Assembly: GCA_018057635.1 (NCBI GenBank)
Contig: JAGPDJ010000107.1
Coordinates: forward strand, 1-7,469
Length of the DNA: 7,469 bases
Origin: Ferruginibacter sp.
Lineage (GTDB): Bacteria > Bacteroidota > Bacteroidia > Chitinophagales > Chitinophagaceae
Direction: 5' to 3'
Made by a program: the position numbers and the translations under genes. This document shows, piece by piece, positions 1-6,961 of the stretch (position 1 is its first letter; every line of letters starts with the position of its first letter). The notes beneath the pieces were generated by a model, which saw only the letters and a list, made by a program, of their open reading frames with translations, was not told the DNA's origin and did not search any database.

Positions 1-994
1 TTACTTTTTCATTCAACGGGTTCCCGATTGTGGTTTTATCCAGTTCAACAGCAATTGCCTTCCAGGCATCTTCCATTTTATTTTCAGGAACAAATATGCG
101 GCGGATGGCTGTACATTTTTGCCCGGCCTTTACCGTCATTTCTTTTTTTACTTCTTTGATGAAAATATCCCACTCAAGGTTTCCGGGCTCTGCATCCGGT
201 GCCAATACAATACAATTCAGGGAATCTGCTTCCATATTAAATGGAACGCTTTCGCTTAAAATGGCAGCATGTGATTTTAATTTCAAACCTGTTGCAGCAG
301 AGCCAGTAAATGTTACCACATCCTGTGAGGTAACATAATCGAGGATATTGCCTGCGCTTCCGCAAATGAGCTGCAATGCACCAGCTGGTAAGATGCCGGA
401 CGCAACGATTTCTTTTACTACTGCTTCTGTAAGATAAGAAGTAACAGTAGCAGGTTTCACAACTGCGGGCATGCCTGCCAGTAAGTTAACGGCAATTTTC
501 TCCAACATGCCCCATACAGGGAAATTATAAGCATTGATGTGAATGGCTACGCCTTCTTTGGGTACCAGGATATGGTGGCCCATAAAAGTATTTTGTTTGC
601 TCAAACTGATCGGGTCGCCATCCAGGCAAAAAGGGTCATCCGGCAATTTCCGCCGCAGCGATGCATTGGAAAACAAATTCCCAATACCGCCTTCAATATC
701 TATCCAGCTGTCAATTTTAGTTGCTCCTGACTGGTAGCTTATTTTGTAGAAAATATCTTTTTTACTCAGTAAATGCAGGGCAAGCGCCCGCAACATTCTG
801 CCTCTTTCCTGGAAAGTCATTTTACGCAGCGCCGGGTTACCTGTTGTACGGGCATAATGCAGGATGGATTCAAAATCTAACCCCTTTGTGGTTGCACTGT
901 TTATTGCTTTTCCGGTTACAGCATTGTATAATAACTGTCCCTCACCATCGCCTTCTATCCATTTACCCGATATATAATTACCTAATTTTTGCAT
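1..994 (-). CDS. paaZ: PaaZ, phenylacetate-pathway bifunctional aldehyde dehydrogenase/oxepin-CoA hydrolase (N-terminal part, cut by window edge)
   Basis: Reading the minus strand from ATG at 994-992 gives 331 codons open to the left edge. The product begins MQKLGNYISGKWIEG and follows E. coli PaaZ closely from memory, including the ALRKMTFQERGRML, DSWIDIEGGIG and EADSLNC segments. Aldehyde dehydrogenase landmarks are present: Asn157 in NFP, Lys180 in VVKPAT, the cofactor loop FTGSAATG at 229-236, the general base Glu255 in MEADSLN, and the nucleophile Cys294 in GQKCTAIRR. In the known family this domain oxidises 3-oxo-5,6-dehydrosuberyl-CoA semialdehyde with NADP+. A C-terminal MaoC-type domain opens the oxepin-CoA ring. 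Family members are about 680 residues, so roughly half is visible and the hydratase part lies outside the window. No frameshift is seen. A stand-alone aldehyde dehydrogenase lacking the hydratase domain cannot be excluded. No other paa gene is in view. Confidence 0.92.
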   Translation of the reverse strand, partial: MQKLGNYISGKWIEGDGEGQLLYNAVTGKAINSATTKGLDFESILHYARTTGNPALRKMTFQERGRMLRALALHLLSKKDIFYKISYQSGATKIDSWIDIEGGIGNLFSNASLRRKLPDDPFCLDGDPISLSKQNTFMGHHILVPKEGVAIHINAYNFPVWGMLEKIAVNLLAGMPAVVKPATVTSYLTEAVVKEIVASGILPAGALQLICGSAGNILDYVTSQDVVTFTGSAATGLKLKSHAAILSESVPFNMEADSLNCIVLAPDAEPGNLEWDIFIKEVKKEMTVKAGQKCTAIRRIFVPENKMEDAWKAIAVELDKTTIGNPLNEKV

Positions 995-1012
995 AGCATT
1001 TTCGTTATAAGG

Positions 1013-1020
1013 CAAAGCTA
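1013..1020 (-). promoter_or_regulatory. Candidate -7 box for paaZ (TAGCTTTG on the minus strand)
   Basis: The minus strand reads TAGCTTTG, an exact match to the Bacteroidota -7 consensus TAnnTTTG, 18 bp upstream of the paaZ ATG. No TTTG is found at the expected -33 distance; that stretch is only T-rich. If used, the transcript would have a very short leader of roughly 10-15 nt. An 8-mer with two free positions can occur by chance, so this is tentative. Confidence 0.35.
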
Positions 1021-1076
1021 AGGAATGAAAATAAAAAGAGATTTTTAAATTGATGTTTACACAATCAAAAAACCAT

Positions 1077-1094
1077 ATAGCTATAATTAGCTAT
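1077..1094. repeat. 18-bp inverted repeat in the paaZ upstream region (possible operator)
   Basis: Two 7-bp arms, ATAGCTA at 1077-1083 and TAGCTAT at 1088-1094, are exact reverse complements around a TAAT spacer. The core TAGCTA is itself a palindrome and occurs twice with 10 bp between centres, about one helical turn. It lies 83-100 bp upstream of the paaZ start. The geometry would suit a dimeric regulator, but no regulator gene is in the window and the region is AT-rich, so the role is inference. Confidence 0.3.
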
Positions 1095-1578
1095 TGTTGA
1101 TTCAGCTGCAACTAAATATTTTTATGTAAATATTATAAGCAGTCATTCTGCATTACACTGAAAACAAACAATTATTTTATAATACTATTGCTAAAACAAA
1201 TTAAATTTTTTACCTTACTTTTAATGCTTTATCATTGAGTAAACTTTCTAAAAAACCATCCGTATAAAATAATCTGTATCCTATAAAATATCAAAAGCAA
1301 ACAATTTGCTGCACTAGCCTTTAAATATACCTGTTACCGAAATGACAATATAATTTTTGTATGTATTGCAAGCCTGTTTTTGTATGCCATTAAAACAGCT
1401 CCTGTACTAAATTTTACTGTCGCTGATCCTTTTTTTTACTATCTGATAAACTTAGCAATGAAAAAGTAGTGTGATTTTTTTGAATGTGTAACATACATTC
1501 TGTAAAAGTGCAATACAAATATTTATTGAATTGGGTATGGTTATCTTATTTCTATCTAAAATTTCAAAAAACTGTTAC

Positions 1579-4500
1579 ATGAAAAAATTTATTCTCCCCC
1601 TATTTCAACTTTGTAAAGGGTTCTCAGTAAAGCCATTTACATTTATTTTATTGTTGATTTTACTTTCACTGGCAAGTACGGCACAAAGAAGTCTCAACAA
1701 GGCCGACTTTGCACCGTTTAAAGCAAACAAAGAAGAATTCATGAACCGTCGTGCAGAGGCAATCGGATTTAAAAGAGGCATTGAAAAAGACAAGCCATTT
1801 GATCCAGCCAATCGCATCATTGCTGTTCAGCAAATGGAAGAACAGAAAATGCAACGTTCATCAAGGCGTGGTTCCTATCAAAGAAATATATTGGCGCCCT
1901 GGCTTGAGATCGGCCCTAATCCGATACCTAATGGGCAGGTTGTAAGTGGCCCGCAGTTACCGGTTTCAGGAAGAACGATTTCGATTGCTGTACACCCTAC
2001 AAATCCAGACATCCTGTATGTTGGTACAGCACAAGGGGGCCTTTACCGTTCGCTCAATGGAGGTACAACATGGGTGCCACTTATGGACAATACCTTGAGT
2101 TTAGCAATCAATACCGTGGCAATTGCAGCTTCTCAACCAAACACAATATTTGTAGGTACGGGGGAAGCAAATTTTTCATCAGATAGTTATTTTGGAGCTG
2201 GCATTTACCGGATTGACAATGCCAATTCAGCATCACCAACAATTACCGGCCCTATCGGCAGTAGTGTCTTTACAGGACGTGCCGTTAGTAAGATTGTGGT
2301 GCATCCTACTGATCCAAATATCATTTTTGCCGGATCTGCTTCCGGTATCGGCGGAATTGGTGCTGCTTCAAATAGTTCACTTGCTAATCGGGGACTTTTC
2401 CGCTCAACAAATGCACTCAGTGCTTCTCCAACCTTTACGCAATTGACTTTAACAGGTTTAGCTGCACAAACCCGCAACATTGTTGACATGGTAATGGATC
2501 CGGGTAATCCTGATAGGGTACTTTGTACTGTTGGAGATTCATTTAGTGCCGGTGAAGGCGGAGTGTACTTATCTACGAATGCGTTAGCTGCAATCCCAAC
2601 CTTTGTTCGCACATTTACTGCGGGCATTGGAACTAGTGCTTCCAGAACTGAACTTGCATTGCACAGAAGCGGTGGAGGGGTAGTTACTGTATATGCTGCT
2701 TCGGGATTTAACGGTGGAACGGTTCAACGGTCTATTGATGGTGGAGCAACCTGGACTCAGCGAATAGACAATAATTTTTGCGGAGGTCAATGTTTTTATG
2801 ACATCGCAGTAGAGGTTGATCCGACCAACGCAGACCGGGTATATTTGGGCGGTGTTGGAACGACTACAACTTTTACAATTTCTAATAATGGAGGTACCAC
2901 TTTTAACAGTAGCGAAAGCGGGTTACATACCGATTCACATGTTATTACTGTTGCCCCATCGCTGGCAACAACAATATATTTCGGTTCAGATGGTGGCATT
3001 TATAAATCTACCGATGCCGGCAACACCTGGGCTTCATTGAATAACACTACATTCAGGGCCACACAATTTATGAGCCTTGCCCTGCATCCTACAGATCCAA
3101 ATTATACAATCGGAGGTACGCAGGATAATGGTACGAATATGTATAAACCCGACGGAACCTGGAACAGAATTGATTATGGTGACGGCGGATATGCAGCAAT
3201 TGATCAGAATGCAACTGACGCTACGAATGTGCGGATGTATCATACCTATTTCAATCAAACGAATGCCATGGGTTATGCCAGGGTAACTACAACAGCAGCA
3301 GCAACAGAAGGGAACTGGGCTTTTTTCGGTTGCGGATTTGGAGGCAGTACCCCGAACGGAATGACATGTACAGCTACTGCGATCCTGTTCTATGCGCCAA
3401 TGGAAACCGGACCGGGTAACCCAAATACATTATACTTTGGCTCTGATGTGCTCTACCGGTCAACTGATGGCGGCACTTCTGTAACAAAAGTAAGCCAGGA
3501 GCCTATTTCCTCAGGCGTGGCTATCAGTGCTATCGGAATCTCACCGCAAAATGACAATGTAAGAGTAGTTGGACTGAGAACCGGCGGTATCCTTGGTACA
3601 ACAACGGGTTCAAGTACATTAATAAACCTGGATGCCGCAAACACAGTGCCTAATGGTTTTATTGCACGAGTAGCTATTGATCCAAACAATGTTAATACTG
3701 CTTATGTTACACTTTCAACTTTCGGATTTGTAAGTGTATGGAAAACTACAACCCTGAACGATGTTAATCCAACCTGGACAGCCGCTGCAACAGGCATTCC
3801 CAATGTTCCGGTAAACGCATTTGCTATTGACCCTTCAAATTCTAATAATCTCTATGCCGGAACTGATATAGGTGTTTATATTTCTGAAGACGCAGGTGCT
3901 ACCTGGGTTCCTTTTGGAACAGGTTTACCAATTGTAGCTGTTTTTGATATGGCTATCCATCCTATAACAAAAGTATTGCGTATTGCCACACATGGCCGGG
4001 GTTTATGGGAGATCCCAACAGGTGTTGTTTGCAATGTAACAGGAACCGGAACTACCACACCAGTTTCCTGTAACGGAAATACCGATGGTACAGCAACCAT
4101 AACACTTTCTGGTGATGGTTCTGGTGCACCCGGTACATACACACTTGATGGCGGGGCGCCACAGGTTTTTGCAACCAATCCATTTACTGTTACTGGCCTT
4201 TCAGCTGGTCCCCATACTATTGTGGCAACAGTTACAGCCGGTGGTTGTGTATCCAGCGATATATCTGTAACCAATACAGTTAATTCATCAAGTTTAGCAG
4301 CCACATTCATTAAAACCAATGTGAGTGCATGTAACGCAACCATCAATGATGGTACCATTACTGTAACGGTAACTGGTGGAAGCGGTAACTACAGTTATGC
4401 ATGGACAGGTATGACCGGAGCAGGTAATGCCAACCAGGTTCCATACAATGGCCCTAACCAGCCAAATTTAACCGGATTAACTTACGGTTTCTATAATGTT

Positions 4501-5799
4501 ACCATCACAGACTTAGGCGGTTGCGGAGCAGTAACACTTGGCCCTATTCAAATTGAAGGTGCATACACGGTATTTGTTACCAACAACGGAAGTATTTCCA
4601 GCAGTTGTGGCAATCCGGCGGGATCAATCTTGTTGTATGGCAATGCGGGTATACGCCCTTATACTTATAGCCTTGATGGTATCACTTACCAGCCAGGTAA
4701 TACCTTTACAAACCTGGCAGCGGGAACTTATACAGGTTACATAAAAGATGCTGCAGGATGTGTGGGTACTAAACCTAATATCGTAATAGGCACGGCAGCA
4801 CCACTTGTTGTTCTTCCTTATGTAAGGCAGGCAAGCAGTTGCAATGCCGACGGTGGTATTGAGATCTACAGAACAGGTGGTATCGGGCCATACACGTATA
4901 GCCTTGATAATATCACTTACCAGTCAAGTAATATATATCCTGGCCTTGCAGCAGGATCTTATACAGCTTATGTGAAAGATTCTAAAGATTGTGTGTCGTC
5001 AGTTGCAGTAACCGTAACACAGGGCGCAGCTCTTATAGTTACTGCAAACAAGTCAAATGCAAGCACCTGTATACCTGACGGATCTATACAGGTAAATGTA
5101 AGTGGCGGTGTTTATCCATATCAATACAGCTTAGATGCTGGTACTACTTACCAGTCTTCTAATGTATTCCTGGGCCTTATTGCCGGTAACTATGTAGTAA
5201 CCGTTAAGGACTTTAAAAACTGTATGGGTACTGTTAATGTAACCATAAACACCAATACGATCGTTGTTTCCTCAATTGTTGTAAATGCAACCAGTTGTGC
5301 ATTGAACAACGGTACGATCTACCTGGTACGTACAGGTGGAGTTGGCCCTTACACATACAGCCTGGATGGTAGTAATTACCAGACAAGCAATACATTCACA
5401 GGCCTTGCTGCGGGAACGTACCCAGGTTATGTGAAAGATTCTAAAGGTTGTATCGGTACATTGGCTGAAATCGTAGTTGGACCAACAGGTTGTGTCCCGC
5501 CATTTGCCGTAACAACTGGTACAAATGCCAAAAACATCCTGGTACCGGAAAAAAATGAACAGAAGGTGCAGGTATTTCCCAACCCGAGCCAGACAGATTT
5601 TACACTTATGCTATCCGGTTATAGGAATACAGAAAGTGTATTCGTTACCGTTACTGATGTATTGGGAAGAAAGATCTATCAAACTTCCGGCAAAGGAAAA
5701 CTGCAATATAAATTCGGACAAGAATTTAATGCCGGGGTATATAATGTAGAAGTGATACAGGGTACTGAGAAAAACAGTATTATAATTGTAAAGAAATAA
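1579..5799 (+). CDS. Large T9SS-secreted protein: Asp-box beta-propeller, six SprB-like repeats, type A sorting domain
   Basis: A 1406-residue product from ATG 1579; the frame stays open back to TTG 1531. ATG 1579 is preferred because it gives a signal peptide: MKK start, hydrophobic core at 22-31 and likely cleavage in STA|QRS after residue 35. Residues 37-106 are charged and probably a linker. Residues 108-811 repeat beta-propeller signatures: Asp-boxes at about 158 (SLNGGTTW), 385 (SIDGGATW), 435, 477 (STDAGNTW), 628 and 769 (SEDAGATW), and HP(T)xP-type strands near 139, 242, 414, 503, 701 and 751. This resembles sortilin/BNR and GH74-like proteins; about 700 residues would fit two seven-bladed propellers. 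Residues 825-1304 hold six SprB-like repeats. Residues 1328-1406 match a T9SS type A domain: VFPNPS at 1332-1337, VTVTDVLGRKIY, GVYNVEV and a final KK. It is probably exported through the outer membrane and attached or released. A glycan-binding, adhesive or glycosidase role is possible; I could not assign catalytic residues. Confidence 0.9.
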   Translation: MKKFILPLFQLCKGFSVKPFTFILLLILLSLASTAQRSLNKADFAPFKANKEEFMNRRAEAIGFKRGIEKDKPFDPANRIIAVQQMEEQKMQRSSRRGSYQRNILAPWLEIGPNPIPNGQVVSGPQLPVSGRTISIAVHPTNPDILYVGTAQGGLYRSLNGGTTWVPLMDNTLSLAINTVAIAASQPNTIFVGTGEANFSSDSYFGAGIYRIDNANSASPTITGPIGSSVFTGRAVSKIVVHPTDPNIIFAGSASGIGGIGAASNSSLANRGLFRSTNALSASPTFTQLTLTGLAAQTRNIVDMVMDPGNPDRVLCTVGDSFSAGEGGVYLSTNALAAIPTFVRTFTAGIGTSASRTELALHRSGGGVVTVYAASGFNGGTVQRSIDGGATWTQRIDNNFCGGQCFYDIAVEVDPTNADRVYLGGVGTTTTFTISNNGGTTFNSSESGLHTDSHVITVAPSLATTIYFGSDGGIYKSTDAGNTWASLNNTTFRATQFMSLALHPTDPNYTIGGTQDNGTNMYKPDGTWNRIDYGDGGYAAIDQNATDATNVRMYHTYFNQTNAMGYARVTTTAAATEGNWAFFGCGFGGSTPNGMTCTATAILFYAPMETGPGNPNTLYFGSDVLYRSTDGGTSVTKVSQEPISSGVAISAIGISPQNDNVRVVGLRTGGILGTTTGSSTLINLDAANTVPNGFIARVAIDPNNVNTAYVTLSTFGFVSVWKTTTLNDVNPTWTAAATGIPNVPVNAFAIDPSNSNNLYAGTDIGVYISEDAGATWVPFGTGLPIVAVFDMAIHPITKVLRIATHGRGLWEIPTGVVCNVTGTGTTTPVSCNGNTDGTATITLSGDGSGAPGTYTLDGGAPQVFATNPFTVTGLSAGPHTIVATVTAGGCVSSDISVTNTVNSSSLAATFIKTNVSACNATINDGTITVTVTGGSGNYSYAWTGMTGAGNANQVPYNGPNQPNLTGLTYGFYNVTITDLGGCGAVTLGPIQIEGAYTVFVTNNGSISSSCGNPAGSILLYGNAGIRPYTYSLDGITYQPGNTFTNLAAGTYTGYIKDAAGCVGTKPNIVIGTAAPLVVLPYVRQASSCNADGGIEIYRTGGIGPYTYSLDNITYQSSNIYPGLAAGSYTAYVKDSKDCVSSVAVTVTQGAALIVTANKSNASTCIPDGSIQVNVSGGVYPYQYSLDAGTTYQSSNVFLGLIAGNYVVTVKDFKNCMGTVNVTINTNTIVVSSIVVNATSCALNNGTIYLVRTGGVGPYTYSLDGSNYQTSNTFTGLAAGTYPGYVKDSKGCIGTLAEIVVGPTGCVPPFAVTTGTNAKNILVPEKNEQKVQVFPNPSQTDFTLMLSGYRNTESVFVTVTDVLGRKIYQTSGKGKLQYKFGQEFNAGVYNVEVIQGTEKNSIIIVKK
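4051..5490 (+). repeat. Array of six SprB-like repeats inside the secreted protein
   Basis: Six units of about 76-88 residues lie at 4051-4278, 4297-4560, 4561-4800, 4801-5028, 5029-5259 and 5260-5490. Each has one cysteine near its start (SC, AC, SC, SC, TC, SC), a mid-repeat PYTYSLD-like strand, a GLAAGTY-like turn and one cysteine near its end (GC, GC, GC, DC, NC, GC). This is the pattern of SprB repeats found in Bacteroidota surface proteins, including the SprB gliding adhesin. Units 3, 4 and 6 are also alike at the DNA level: units 4 and 6 share an exact 20-nt block at 4968-4987 and 5427-5446. The fold is probably Ig-like, by family knowledge. Confidence 0.8.
5560..5796 (+). other. T9SS type A C-terminal sorting domain
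   Basis: The last 79 codons carry the usual order of conserved elements: a PNP motif (residues 1334-1336) after a short beta strand, a VxVTDxxGR segment, then a G-Y-x-V-x-V strand and a lysine-ending tail. In the known family this domain directs cargo across the outer membrane through the type IX system and is often removed on the surface. It is encoded in frame with the rest of the protein. Confidence 0.9.
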
Positions 5800-5840
5800 A
5801 CGGTATTTTAAAATAAACCAATACAGGTTTGCCATTTTTG

Positions 5841-5886
5841 CCCCGAATACACGAATAATTTCATTCGTGTATTCGGGGTTTTTTAT
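5841..5886 (+). terminator. Rho-independent terminator after the secreted-protein gene
   Basis: A perfect 16-bp stem (5841-5856 with 5863-5878), closed at its base by four G-C pairs, surrounds a 6-nt loop (AATTTC). It is followed directly by a T-rich tract, TTTTTTATTTTTT. It begins 41 bp after the stop codon. On the opposite strand the hairpin is followed by CAAAAATGGC with no T-run, so it should act on plus-strand transcription only. Confidence 0.92.
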
Positions 5887-6028
5887 TTTTTAAAATTTAA
5901 TAGTGTGGTAAAGAAAATATTTGCAGATGTATTATTGTCCAGTTTAATTTGATGAAAATTAAATCATGCATCCCTGGCTTATATGCTTATGCCAGAAGTA
6001 TTATCAGCGTAATAATATAAAAATCATT

Positions 6029-6616
6029 CTACCCTCTTTCGGCAAGCCGTTTGTCAATTTCTGCACAAAGGCTTTCAAAGATTTCATCGATAGAGCCTTC
6101 TCCTTTTATCAATACAACTTTATTAAATTTCTGATAATAATCTGCAACAGGAGCTGTCTTGTTGTGATACTCCACGATCCTTGCTTTGATTACCTGGTGG
6201 TTGGTGTCATCAGAACGACCACTTGTTTCGCCTCTTTTTTCCAGGCGCTTTACAAGTTCTTCCTCACTCACATCCAATGCAAGCATAACAGCGATGAAAC
6301 TTTTTTTCAGTTCCAGTAATTTATCCAAGGCCTCTGCCTGTGCGGCAGTACGGGGGAATCCATCAAATAAAAAACCTTTGGCTGCTGGGTTCTCATCCAA
6401 AGCAGAACTGATCATGCCAATCACCACTTCATCCGGAACCAATTGGCCTTTATCCATAAATTTCATGGCTTCCAGCCCTAAAGCAGTCTGCCGGGAAATT
6501 TCGGATCGTAACAAATCTCCCGTGCTGATATGCTTTAATCCATACCGCTCTATCAACTGCTCGCTTTGCGTACCTTTTCCACTGCCCGGAGGGCCAAAGA
6601 GAATTAAATTGAACAT
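6029..6616 (-). CDS. adk: Adenylate kinase
   Basis: A complete 195-residue protein, ATG at 6616 and TAG ending at 6029. Adenylate kinase interconverts ATP + AMP and 2 ADP in the cytoplasm. The P-loop GPPGSGKGT is at residues 8-16, the AMP-binding segment STGDLLR at 31-37, the GFPR motif at 86-89, and the lid arginine region KRGETSGRSDD at 127-137. The lid is the short form without the four-cysteine zinc site, which explains the length being below the roughly 214 residues of E. coli Adk; this size is usual for short-lid adenylate kinases. An AGGATA element lies 9 bp before the ATG and may serve as a ribosome-binding site. The gene converges on the secreted-protein gene and appears to be transcribed alone. 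I saw no convincing terminator of its own in 5885-6028. Confidence 0.97.
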   Translation of the reverse strand: MFNLILFGPPGSGKGTQSEQLIERYGLKHISTGDLLRSEISRQTALGLEAMKFMDKGQLVPDEVVIGMISSALDENPAAKGFLFDGFPRTAAQAEALDKLLELKKSFIAVMLALDVSEEELVKRLEKRGETSGRSDDTNHQVIKARIVEYHNKTAPVADYYQKFNKVVLIKGEGSIDEIFESLCAEIDKRLAERG

Positions 6617-6673
6617 ATCTGGTATCCTATACTTATTATTGAAAATGAATAACCTGGTTTAGTAAAATGACCA

Positions 6674-6681
6674 CAAAGGTA
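6674..6681 (-). promoter_or_regulatory. Candidate -7 box for adk (TACCTTTG on the minus strand)
   Basis: The minus strand reads TACCTTTG, matching TAnnTTTG exactly, 57 bp upstream of the adk ATG. About 17-18 bp further upstream is a TTTA, a three-of-four match to the -33 TTTG element. A start site near 6667 would give a leader of about 50 nt, which is reasonable. Confidence 0.45.
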
Positions 6682-6898
6682 ACCAAGCATTTTAAAAATA
6701 AACTGCCGGCTACAGTAATCTGATAATACAATTTTGCTTAATCCAATGTTTTGGTTCAGTAAATATAATATTCACCCGTCATATTGCAGTGATTGAAGTT
6801 TAAAAAAAGTCATATTTTTTTGGAAATTAATCAATAATGCAGCAAAAACACCATCCATTTAGACAAAGAAACAATAATTATTAATATTTCGGCAAGTC

Positions 6899-6930
6899 TT
6901 TGTTATCATGAACCCTAACAATTACTTTTG
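6899..6930 (+). promoter_or_regulatory. Bacteroidota-type promoter of the aminotransferase gene
   Basis: TTTG at 6899-6902, a 20-bp spacer, then TACTTTTG at 6923-6930 match both parts of the Bacteroidota primary sigma factor consensus (TTTG, 19-21 bp, TAnnTTTG). Transcription would start near 6937, leaving a leader of about 25 nt before ATG 6962. That leader has no Shine-Dalgarno site, as is common in this phylum. Confidence 0.7.
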
Positions 6931-6961
6931 CTTTTAACCTTCAAGTTTTAATAGTTTTCTA

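Larger units (their letters stand above)
995..1578. other. Long AT-rich intergenic region between paaZ and the secreted-protein gene
   Basis: This spacer of nearly 600 bp separates divergently transcribed genes. I found no coding-like reading frame, tRNA-like fold or riboswitch-like structure in it. It contains the candidate paaZ -7 box, the TAGCTA inverted repeat and two copies of TATAAAATA at 1263-1271 and 1282-1290. No good TTTG/TAnnTTTG pair points toward the downstream gene; the nearest approximations are at 1375-1382 and 1475-1482, each off consensus in the TA dinucleotide. Confidence 0.7.
6617..6961. other. Divergent intergenic region between adk and the aminotransferase gene
   Basis: This AT-rich stretch holds the candidate promoters of both flanking genes, on opposite strands. 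I saw no coding-like frame or RNA gene in the remainder; 6690-6890 shows nothing beyond A and T runs. Confidence 0.7.

Noticed and set aside
30..338. A 102-codon open frame on the plus strand
   Set aside because: It is antisense to paaZ, which covers this stretch with conserved catalytic residues.
1263..1290. Two copies of TATAAAATA 19 bp apart
   Set aside because: Short A/T-only words are expected by chance in this spacer, and there are only two copies.
2205..2627. A 140-codon open frame on the minus strand
   Set aside because: It is antisense to the propeller coding region, which has a clear protein signature; the product resembles no family I know.
3876..4358. A 160-codon open frame on the minus strand
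   Set aside because: It lies wholly antisense to the end of the propeller and the first SprB-like repeat. Its low-complexity V/P/T-rich product is what the complement of that T/G-rich coding sequence gives.
5943..5963. TTTAATTT/AAATTAAA inverted repeat downstream of adk
   Set aside because: The 8-bp stem is made only of A-T pairs in AT-rich DNA and has no T-run after it on the adk strand, so chance is the better explanation.
5974..5995. CTGGC/GCCAG inverted repeat as a possible adk terminator
   Set aside because: The stem is only 5 bp with a 12-nt loop, and no T-run follows it on the minus strand.
6186..6662. A 158-codon open frame on the plus strand
   Set aside because: It is the complement of adk, whose motifs are unmistakable on the minus strand.
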